Assembly (NCBI GenBank): GCA_026785875.1
Contig: JAJAZF010000032.1
Span: forward strand, 1 to 6,105
Origin: Chamaesiphon sp.
GTDB lineage: Bacteria > Cyanobacteriota > Cyanobacteriia > Cyanobacteriales > Chamaesiphonaceae
DNA: 6,105 bases
Reading direction: 5' to 3'
Made by a program: the position numbers and the translations under genes. Under the pieces are notes generated by a model. The model saw only the letters and a list, made by a program, of their open reading frames with translations, made no database searches and was not told the DNA's origin. This document shows, piece after piece, positions 1 through 5,435 of this stretch. Each line of letters starts with the position of its first letter. Positions within the stretch are counted from its first letter, which is position 1.

Positions 1-84
1 AGTAATGTACGTGCGCGTGTGCCGTGTTGCTATCCCTAAATCGCTCAGTCCGATGTGATGCTGCTCGATGGTTTGTTGAGGCAT
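1..84 (-). CDS. 5' end of a divergent gene, product unknown, truncated by window edge
   Basis: Reading the minus strand from an ATG at 84, the frame stays open for 28 codons to the window edge. It begins MPQQTIEQHHIGLSDLG, then has a basic stretch containing TRHTRTY. The start is bounded by an in-frame TAA a few codons upstream (about 97-99), and there is no clear Shine-Dalgarno. The main support is position: a near-consensus sigma-70 promoter on the same strand lies just upstream and would give a leader of about 25 bases. I do not recognise the protein from this short N-terminus; it shows no signal peptide or membrane segment so far. It would be transcribed divergently from the NACHT gene. 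A chance open frame of 28 codons is common, so the call depends on the promoter. Confidence 0.5.
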   Translation of the reverse strand, partial: MPQQTIEQHHIGLSDLGIATRHTRTYIT

Positions 85-114
85 ATGGTTGAATCCAAAG
101 TCTTAATCTAGACA

Positions 115-144
115 ATCATAATGTATGAGTATTGCCTGTGTCAA
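115..144 (-). promoter_or_regulatory. Sigma-70 type promoter for the divergent minus-strand gene
   Basis: On the minus strand there is a perfect -35 TTGACA (144-139), an 18-base spacer and a -10 TATGAT (120-115) with five of six consensus bases. Transcription would start near 108, about 24 bases before the ATG at 84. This is the best-matching promoter in the window. It points away from the NACHT gene. Confidence 0.65.
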
Positions 145-296
145 GTATTGAATGCGTGAATAAAAATTGAGTACTACTTGCCAAGTGTGGAGTGCCGACC
201 AAATCGCTGGTAGTTACCGTTCCCAATGCGCCGAGCGGCCCAAACACCGCCGCCAATTCTCGTACCGATCGCGCTCAAAGAATTAGCAAATGTGGG

Positions 297-302
297 TATA
301 AT
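297..302 (+). promoter_or_regulatory. Candidate -10 box for the NACHT gene
   Basis: A perfect TATAAT lies 33 bases before the ATG at 336, so transcription starting near 308-309 would give a leader of about 27 bases. At the expected -35 distance (around 274-279) I see only CTCAAA, a poor match. The promoter would therefore be weak or need an activator. The gene has no recognisable Shine-Dalgarno before its ATG, which is common in cyanobacteria. Confidence 0.45.
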
Positions 303-335
303 GACTAGGTAAGCACCGCCAACGCTCTCAATGTT

Positions 336-2630
336 ATGGCTAGACCCTCACTCACTTCGACCCCAGCAGGTTTGACAGCAGCCAAGCAAGCCTTGGCTCA
401 GAAAGGATTGACTCAAGTTAAACTGGGGCAAGAACTAAAATGCAGCCGTCAGCCGATCTCCAATTTTTTTAGTGGTAAAGCGATCGAGCAACGGCTGTAT
501 CTAGCGATCTGCGATCGGCTGGATTTAGATTGGCAAGAAATTGCGGGTCTGGGGAGTAGTGCCGTGGCTCCAACGAGCATCGATCGGCAGATCGCCCCAA
601 CCCAATCGCCGGATATTCAGACATTAGTCAAGCATTGTCGCGATCGAGTTCATGCTGAAATCGCACGACGATGTGGCCCGATCCGGATCTTGGGGTTGAA
701 CCATCCGATCGATCTCGAAGATATTTATACTCACGTCAAAGTCCTCGAAAAAATTTCTGCCTACAGATGGCAGACGGTCGATGACTTGATGGCAGAGACA
801 AAAATCGATGAAGAGCGATGGAGTCTGGGTAAGGTCAACCTGACGCGAATTGCTGGCATCGACGCTCTCGATACGTACCAACGGCTGATTTTATTAGGTA
901 AACCAGGTGCGGGTAAAAGTACCTTTCTGCATCATCTAGCTGTCGAATGCGATCGAGGTAAAATAGCCGCAGATCGCGTACCAATTTTACTGACTTTAAA
1001 AGATTGGGTGCAGACAGATGTAGACTTATCGCTCCTTGACTATATCGATCGCAGTTACAAATCCGACATCTCGATCGCTGAATGGACGCAAATATTGCAA
1101 GCGGGAAAAGGGTTAGTTTTATTAGATGGTTTAGATGAGATCCCTAAAGCACAGTCAGCCAAAATTCTCGATCGACTGCGGACGTTTGTAAGAGAATTTG
1201 GGGATAATCAAATCGTGATTTCCTGCCGGATTGCCGCGTGGGAGGATACCTATGGCTTCGAGCGATTTGCTGAGGTAGAACTAGCAGATTTTGATGACGA
1301 ACAAATTGCCAAATTCACGGATAAATGGTTTGCATCCAAACCTAACGGAGCGGAATTAGCGATAAGTTTTCGGCATGAGTTAGCCGATAATCCAGAACTT
1401 AAAGAATTGGTTGTGACACCGATTTTACTTTCCTTAGTCTGTTTGGCATTTGAGGATTTGGGCACTTGTCCTCAGACTAGAGCGAAACTATATCAAGTTG
1501 GCATCGAGATTTTACTGACAAAATGGGACGATCGCAGGGGCATCGATCGCGCTCCAGTTTATGAATGGTTGTCTACAGAATTAAAAGTAAAATTACTATC
1601 GCAAATTGCTTTCCAAACATTTCAAGACCGCCAGTATTTCTTTGCTGCTACTGTCGTCGAACGCTACATTTTAGAGTTCTTAGCCGCAGAAATACCTGCA
1701 CTGGAATATGTCGAAATCGACGCGCGATCGATCTTGAGATCGATCGTCGTCCAGCATGGTTTATTAGTCGAACGAGCGCGAGATATTTACTCCTTTTCCC
1801 ATCTGACTTTCCACGAATATTTTGTCGCTCGCTATCTGATTCCGACACCCACTCAAGCCCCACCCCCATCGTCGATCGAGATTTTACTCGATCGATTGGA
1901 TGATGGCTCGACGTGGCGAGAGATCTGGTTATTGGCAGTAGAATTAATCAGTCAAGGCGATCTTTTGCTCGCTCCACTTCAGGATAATATTCGGGACTTA
2001 GTAATTAGCAATCCAGCTCTGGGCAAATATCTCCGCGACGAAATTCCTAATCTCGTGCCAGAACTAGACAAGATCCAGCCTAAACTCTCGCCCCAAGCCT
2101 GTCTCGCGCTCCGTTTTGATATCGACTTCGATCTCGATCACAATCGAACGATCGCCTTTGCGCTCGATCCGCGCAGTAGTATTTTTGTTGTCGCTAGTTT
2201 CTATCGGCGGATGTTAGTGAAGATGGAGCTAACCGCCGCGATCGAAAAAGCCGAATCAGATCTTCAAGGAGCAACGGTTAAAACTGCAAATGAAGCAATG
2301 GGCATTGCGATCGAACATATCTGGAAAGAACGAGCACAGCTATCGGTAGAAAATCGGCGCAAGCTAGAAGATTTAACGAGCCAGTTTGCGGGTAAAGATG
2401 ACTCTAATGGACTGGCAATTGGCGCGAGAAATATCGCCCGCGATCGCTGTCGGTTTGGCGATTTACATCACAAGTCGGAAGCTTTTAAAATCATCCTCAA
2501 ACAGTATTATTATCGAGTGGGAATTATCGTTGAATGTCTCCAAAATCGAGATTGTCAAATTTCACCTAAAAGACGGCAAGAGTTACTCGATGCTCTGTTC
2601 GTTAGCAATGCGCCTGCGATTTGCCAGTAA
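336..2630 (+). CDS. HTH-NACHT NTPase (bacterial NLR-like, bNACHT type)
   Basis: A predicted cytoplasmic STAND-class ATPase that probably acts as a nucleotide-switched sensor. Residues about 13-70 form a helix-turn-helix domain (GLTQVKLGQELKCSRQPISN, ending LDLDWQEI), the usual N-terminus of a cyanobacterial NACHT family. A conserved linker (about 95-180) precedes the NACHT core: Walker A GKPGAGKST (188-196), Walker B LVLLDGLDE (260-268), sensor-type SCR with Arg298, the TPILL segment (361-365), and SHLTFHEYFVAR (488-499) closing the helical part. The rest (about 505-764) is alpha-helical with an acidic DIDFDLD stretch (595-601). It shows no nuclease, TIR, protease or transmembrane effector that I recognise. 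All nucleotide-binding residues are intact and the length is normal for the family from memory. The ATG at 336 fits the family N-terminus. Homologues with a NACHT core protect bacteria against phage, but defence activity here is inferred. The HTH might bind DNA or only protein. Confidence 0.92.
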   Translation: MARPSLTSTPAGLTAAKQALAQKGLTQVKLGQELKCSRQPISNFFSGKAIEQRLYLAICDRLDLDWQEIAGLGSSAVAPTSIDRQIAPTQSPDIQTLVKHCRDRVHAEIARRCGPIRILGLNHPIDLEDIYTHVKVLEKISAYRWQTVDDLMAETKIDEERWSLGKVNLTRIAGIDALDTYQRLILLGKPGAGKSTFLHHLAVECDRGKIAADRVPILLTLKDWVQTDVDLSLLDYIDRSYKSDISIAEWTQILQAGKGLVLLDGLDEIPKAQSAKILDRLRTFVREFGDNQIVISCRIAAWEDTYGFERFAEVELADFDDEQIAKFTDKWFASKPNGAELAISFRHELADNPELKELVVTPILLSLVCLAFEDLGTCPQTRAKLYQVGIEILLTKWDDRRGIDRAPVYEWLSTELKVKLLSQIAFQTFQDRQYFFAATVVERYILEFLAAEIPALEYVEIDARSILRSIVVQHGLLVERARDIYSFSHLTFHEYFVARYLIPTPTQAPPPSSIEILLDRLDDGSTWREIWLLAVELISQGDLLLAPLQDNIRDLVISNPALGKYLRDEIPNLVPELDKIQPKLSPQACLALRFDIDFDLDHNRTIAFALDPRSSIFVVASFYRRMLVKMELTAAIEKAESDLQGATVKTANEAMGIAIEHIWKERAQLSVENRRKLEDLTSQFAGKDDSNGLAIGARNIARDRCRFGDLHHKSEAFKIILKQYYYRVGIIVECLQNRDCQISPKRRQELLDALFVSNAPAICQ

Positions 2631-2659
2631 ACTGGGCGCGACTAAATCGTTCGATCCAA

Positions 2660-2702
2660 GCAGTTAATAGAGTTGCTAGTGGGTATGCTAAATAGTAACT
2701 GC
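2660..2702. repeat. Short inverted repeat downstream of the NACHT gene
   Basis: GCAGTTA (2660-2666) and TAACTGC (2696-2702) are perfect 7-base complements separated by 29 bases. They begin 30 bases after the NACHT stop codon. A hairpin could help end the transcript, but no T-run follows, so it does not qualify as an intrinsic terminator. It could equally be chance. The rest of the spacer to 2810 holds only weak -10-like sequences (TAAAAT at 2749-2754 after TG, and TATAAA at 2778-2783), none with a good -35. The cupin promoter is therefore unresolved. Confidence 0.25.
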
Positions 2703-2810
2703 TCCGGTGCAAAGTCTGAGTGCATAACTACCGAGAGATTTCTAGTGATAAAATGGAAGATTAGTGACTCGAATGCATATAAAGTTGATTAATTTGAACG
2801 GTACTAGGCT

Positions 2811-3506
2811 ATGACGATCGAATTCGAGCAAGTCGCGGCTAATATCGAACGGGAGTATCCGCGCAGTAAGTATATCCTCCACACTTGGAGCGATCGCGAT
2901 TTAAAGCTCACAGATGTAGGGACGCATTTTTGCTATGTTTTCACGGGTACGCCGCAATTAATTAGAGCGGAGGGGATGGTGTATCCGCTCGTGCCAGGGA
3001 TGTATTTTTCGCTCTCTAAATCGGGAACGATTTCCGGCAAGAATGCTAGTGGGTTTGTCATTACGCAGCTAGATTTCGCGCGGACGTTTACACTCGGTGG
3101 ACCGATCGAACATCCTGGCGAATTTGCCTATATCGACGGCGGTAGATCCGATATCCTCCTCCCGCCGATACAGCGCGGCGATCCTGGCTTACATGCCCTC
3201 TATTTCCCGCCTGGAGTGGATCAAACCATGCACGATCATCCTAGTGACAGAATAGGACTAGTATTGGCGGGAAGTGGCTCCTGTCTAAGTGAGGAGCGAG
3301 AGTACAAGTTTAGTCCGGGAGTTGTCATGCGGATTCCCCAAGGCATCAAGCATAAGTTTATGACTGACGAGCGGGGATTATCGTTGGTAATGTTCCATCC
3401 CGACAGCAATATTGGCTTTAGCAACACCAATCATCCGATGCTCGTCCAAACCTACGTCAATGGTGTTTCCGCCGCTCATCTTCCCCAGCTTCATACCCAA
3501 CCCTAA
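2811..3506 (+). CDS. Two-lobed cupin-fold protein, substrate unknown
   Basis: A soluble 231-residue protein with two cupin-like halves. The N-terminal lobe (about 35-115) has the barrel pattern, for example YVFTGTPQLIRAEG followed by YPLVPGMYF, but no metal-ligand histidines. The C-terminal lobe (about 128-200) carries cupin motif 1 as G135-x5-H141-x-H143, then Arg147 where the usual glutamate stands, then Gly154. Motif 2 follows as G170-x5-P176-x-G178-x2-H181, with Thr185 replacing the usual Asn. A three-histidine metal site (141, 143, 181) is thus possible. No C-terminal AraC-type DNA-binding domain follows, so it is not a complete AraC regulator. Cupins of this size include dioxygenases, isomerases and small-ligand sensors, and the sequence does not say which. 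It is 180 bases after the NACHT gene and 325 before the next gene, so it is probably its own transcription unit. No clear ribosome site precedes the ATG. Confidence 0.85.
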   Translation: MTIEFEQVAANIEREYPRSKYILHTWSDRDLKLTDVGTHFCYVFTGTPQLIRAEGMVYPLVPGMYFSLSKSGTISGKNASGFVITQLDFARTFTLGGPIEHPGEFAYIDGGRSDILLPPIQRGDPGLHALYFPPGVDQTMHDHPSDRIGLVLAGSGSCLSEEREYKFSPGVVMRIPQGIKHKFMTDERGLSLVMFHPDSNIGFSNTNHPMLVQTYVNGVSAAHLPQLHTQP

Positions 3507-3523
3507 TTCTGCGTTTCCCCCTT

Positions 3524-3576
3524 GCTGGGCTAACTAAGTTGCGGTGTAAACTGCACCTTGCGGCCAGTTAGTCAGC
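3524..3576. other. Imperfect long hairpin after the cupin gene
   Basis: GCTG-GG-CTAACT (3524-3535) pairs with AGTTAG-T-CAGC (3566-3576), giving ten base pairs interrupted by a small internal loop. A nested GGTG/CACC pair sits between the arms. A T-rich stretch follows (3597-3612), but not immediately. It starts 18 bases after the cupin stop codon. It could be a 3' end structure protecting or ending the cupin message, or a small structured repeat. No clear intrinsic terminator is formed here. Confidence 0.4.
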
Positions 3577-3645
3577 AGGTTATTTAGTTTGCTGCCTTTT
3601 AACATTTTTATCTTTCAGGATTTTACAAAGTGGGATACTCCCATA

Positions 3646-3672
3646 GTCGATCGCCCGATCGGACATTTTTTT
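3646..3672 (+). terminator. Candidate Rho-independent terminator of the cupin transcript
   Basis: GTCGATCG (3646-3653) folds back on CGATCGGAC (3656-3664) as a stem of about seven pairs with one bulged G and a tight loop. Seven consecutive T (3666-3672) follow one base later. A second short hairpin, TGGGA/TCCCA (3631-3643), sits just before it. The site lies 140 bases past the cupin stop, so the message would have a long 3' tail. The stem is built from two HIP1-core palindromes, so part of the symmetry may simply reflect their abundance. Confidence 0.42.
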
Positions 3673-3680
3673 ATAACTAC

Positions 3681-3800
3681 AATAAAAAGATTCCCGAGCG
3701 GGCGCATGATGCCGAATTATCGATCCAATCTAACGATCGCGGGGGTGTAGCTTGCTGCTACCGATCCCTGACTGGGAAAGTCACCAAGAAACTTCAAAAC
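3681..3800 (+). pseudogene. Decayed partial copy of the adjacent sigma-like gene
   Basis: This non-coding stretch aligns to an internal part of the next gene (about 4609-4727, residues roughly 260-298). Positions 3756-3782 match 4682-4708 at 26 of 27 bases. Positions 3702-3746 match 4630-4674 at 36 of 45 bases by my count. Translated, the left part reads AHDAELSIQSND.GG against AHYAELLIQYNE.GG in the gene, and the right part LLPIPDWES against MLPIPDWES. A net two-base insertion around 3747-3755 puts the two parts in different frames, so the fragment cannot encode the segment. Nothing matching the gene's N-terminal or C-terminal parts is visible nearby. It is best read as the leftover of a tandem duplicate or a related family member, mostly deleted. 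Most mismatches in the left part keep or nearly keep the protein sequence, suggesting it was once under coding constraint. Confidence 0.8.
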
Positions 3801-3817
3801 TAGAGCCAGTAACAATT

Positions 3818-3823
3818 GAGGGA
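3818..3823 (+). promoter_or_regulatory. Shine-Dalgarno for the GTG start at 3832
   Basis: GAGGGA lies eight bases before the GTG at 3832, a good spacing. It supports this unusual start. An in-frame TGA at 3817-3819 overlaps the site and rules out any earlier start, while the next in-frame ATG is not until residue 284. Confidence 0.6.
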
Positions 3824-3831
3824 ATCCGATC

Positions 3832-5373
3832 GTGCCAGTCTTTTATACCCTACCTACCAGCATTGAAGCTCATCCCTACCTGCGGTGGGATCGAGATCCT
3901 GATGCCGCAAGATATATTCAAAAGCTGATTTGCGAGCTAGGATTGCCACTACAAGAGGAGCCTATCGCCAAGATCTTAATTGAAAAGCTGGAGATCGAGC
4001 GCGAAAGCGAGCGAGGGTTGAGCGGGAGTATCCCCGCCTTAGAGACTCAACTATTTTTATCCCAACAGAGCGGTAAGTGGATTCAATCCGACCGACTGAC
4101 TCAACTCCAACAGCCATTGTCTACTTTTAATCCGCGATCGATCGCCCTAGAAAACCCTGCAAATAAAGGTCTACGAAATTGCTCCACTGCTTTACTTGCC
4201 GAACTTCTACTCTCTAGAGGGCGCGGGAATTGGATTCGGTTCGATATCTTCGATAAACTTCAAAAGTATGATACTTCGATCCAATTAAAGGATGTATACG
4301 CGCTCGGCATCGCCATCCTCTGCGATCCAAAATGGTTTGTCCTTGGGTTCGCGCCTAAAGCCACTGTAAATTGGTATCGTACTCTGCGATTGTGGAGTGA
4401 CACCAAATTCCGGCGATCGGTTGTAGATGGAGTGCGAAAAGAGACCGGATTGAAGTATTTTAAGCGAACTAACTTGGGGATATTAAAACTGTCTTCAGAT
4501 ACGCGGGTAGAGCAAGTCCTAATTGCAGCCGGAGAGCAGGGAAATCGGTTAAAGGGGCTGCTGTCGATCCATCAATATCTTCAGGAAACAGTCAGAGCCA
4601 CAACATTCGATACGAAAAATCCGCAACCCGCGCATTATGCCGAACTACTAATCCAATATAACGAACATGGGGGTGGCTCGATGCTACCAATCCCTGACTG
4701 GGAAAGTCTTAAAGAACTTCTAACATTGATGGGTAAAATCTTGCGGAGCTACGAACAACCACAAATTCCCTCTCTCGATACACCCTTGGGGAGTGGAGAG
4801 GCAGGGCAAACTATCACATGGGGAGAGACCTTAACAAGTACGACAGGAAATCCATTTGGTGCTGAAAGTGCCAGCGAAAGCACGACTGACGGACTCAGTA
4901 GCTTGGAAACTGAGGATTGTCAAAATCTAGCGATCGATTTACTCCAGCAGCTACCGAGCGAACAAGAGAGAGTCTTGATGTTTTTGGATGGTTTACAACT
5001 TAACCAAACCGAAACAGGCTTGGAAGTAGGTTGTCATCAAGGAAATGTCAACCGTCGGCGCGATCGAATGCTCCTGGGAATCGCCCGTAAACTACATCCA
5101 GAATTATCGACAGCCGAATTAACTGCTGCATTGTTGGAGGAGATGATCGGCGCGCTCAAAGAAGTTTACGCGGATTATTACCCCGAACTTTTAGCCAGCA
5201 TCTTAACTGATGTCGCCGCATCGAATCTGCCAGAGCAAGTCTGCCAAGCATTTATCGATCGAATTCAATCTCACTGGCGGTTTGAATTTCATCCAGAAGG
5301 GCGAGGATTAGCGAAAGTAACTGCTTTTGTTGAGTCAAAATCACGACTACGGCGATCGAACGTAACCGCATAA
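3832..5373 (+). CDS. Cyanobacterial sigma-70-like protein of the DUF1822-linked type
   Basis: A 513-residue protein that looks like a divergent RNA polymerase sigma factor. Residues about 180-250 form a region-2-like helical block (WYRTLRLWSDTKFRRSV, then RKETGLKYFKRTNLGIL at 202-218), typical of a cyanobacterial sigma-70-like family. A Ser/Thr/Gly-rich linker (about 314-363) follows. Residues about 364-420 are region-4-like: LPSEQERVLMFLDGL, then a helix-turn-helix with recognition helix near 401-413 (CHQGNVNRRRDR). The N-terminal 170 residues and C-terminal 90 are helical and unassigned. The start is GTG, supported by a Shine-Dalgarno and an in-frame upstream stop. The DUF1822 gene follows 62 bases later. 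Whether the protein initiates transcription is unproven: region 2 is weakly conserved and I cannot identify a -10-binding motif. It could be a DNA-binding regulator derived from a sigma factor. A decayed copy of its middle part lies directly upstream. Confidence 0.78.
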   Translation: MPVFYTLPTSIEAHPYLRWDRDPDAARYIQKLICELGLPLQEEPIAKILIEKLEIERESERGLSGSIPALETQLFLSQQSGKWIQSDRLTQLQQPLSTFNPRSIALENPANKGLRNCSTALLAELLLSRGRGNWIRFDIFDKLQKYDTSIQLKDVYALGIAILCDPKWFVLGFAPKATVNWYRTLRLWSDTKFRRSVVDGVRKETGLKYFKRTNLGILKLSSDTRVEQVLIAAGEQGNRLKGLLSIHQYLQETVRATTFDTKNPQPAHYAELLIQYNEHGGGSMLPIPDWESLKELLTLMGKILRSYEQPQIPSLDTPLGSGEAGQTITWGETLTSTTGNPFGAESASESTTDGLSSLETEDCQNLAIDLLQQLPSEQERVLMFLDGLQLNQTETGLEVGCHQGNVNRRRDRMLLGIARKLHPELSTAELTAALLEEMIGALKEVYADYYPELLASILTDVAASNLPEQVCQAFIDRIQSHWRFEFHPEGRGLAKVTAFVESKSRLRRSNVTA

Positions 5374-5410
5374 TCTCATCATTCAAAGATCGATTACCCC
5401 GACTTGAATT

Positions 5411-5416
5411 TATAAT
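5411..5416 (+). promoter_or_regulatory. Possible -10 box for the DUF1822 gene
   Basis: A perfect TATAAT sits 20 bases before the ATG at 5436, in the 62-base gap after the sigma-like gene. Transcription would start near 5423, leaving a leader of only about a dozen bases. The expected -35 position (5388-5393) reads GATCGA, which is not a match. If used, it would let the DUF1822 gene be expressed apart from the sigma-like gene. Otherwise the two are co-transcribed. Confidence 0.3.
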
Positions 5417-5435
5417 CGCCTCATCATTAATTTCT

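Larger units (their letters stand above)
3507..3831. other. 325-base spacer: contents
   Basis: From left to right this gene-free stretch contains the imperfect hairpin (3524-3576), a T-rich segment, a five-pair hairpin (3631-3643), the terminator-like stem with seven T (3646-3672), the sigma-like gene fragment (3681-3800), and about 30 bases carrying the ribosome site of the next gene. I see no open frame that looks coding and no convincing -35/-10 pair. The only -10-like boxes are TATAAC (3672-3677) and TACAAT (3678-3683), both without a -35. If transcription starts there, the fragment would form most of the leader of the sigma-like gene. Confidence 0.6.

Noticed and set aside
226..312. Short plus-strand frame before the NACHT gene (28 codons from ATG at 226)
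   Set aside because: It is short, has no Shine-Dalgarno, starts upstream of the likely -10 box of the NACHT gene, and shows no recognisable protein.
624..881. Minus-strand open frame of 85 codons inside the NACHT gene
   Set aside because: It lies opposite conserved NACHT-family coding sequence, has no promoter or ribosome site, and resembles no protein I know. It is a shadow of the real gene, as are the minus-strand frames at 1250-1465, 1648-1869 and 3236-3430.
1565..1903. Plus-strand open frame of 112 codons overlapping the NACHT gene in another frame
   Set aside because: It is fully inside the NACHT coding region, including the conserved SHLTFHEYF segment read in the main frame. Its Arg- and Cys-rich translation is typical of an out-of-frame reading.
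2386..2667. Plus-strand open frame crossing the NACHT stop codon
   Set aside because: It overlaps the NACHT 3' end in another frame, lacks a ribosome site, and its translation shows no family pattern. A frameshifted extension of the NACHT protein is also unlikely, since the protein already has normal length.
2746..2783. Promoters for the cupin gene (TGATAAAAT at 2746-2754, TATAAA at 2778-2783)
   Set aside because: Neither has a -35 match at 16-18 bases upstream, and such AT-rich hexamers are common by chance in spacers.
3507..3831. Insertion sequence or transposon in the spacer
   Set aside because: There is no transposase frame, no terminal inverted repeat pair bounding the spacer and no visible target-site duplication. 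The content is explained by hairpins and the gene fragment.
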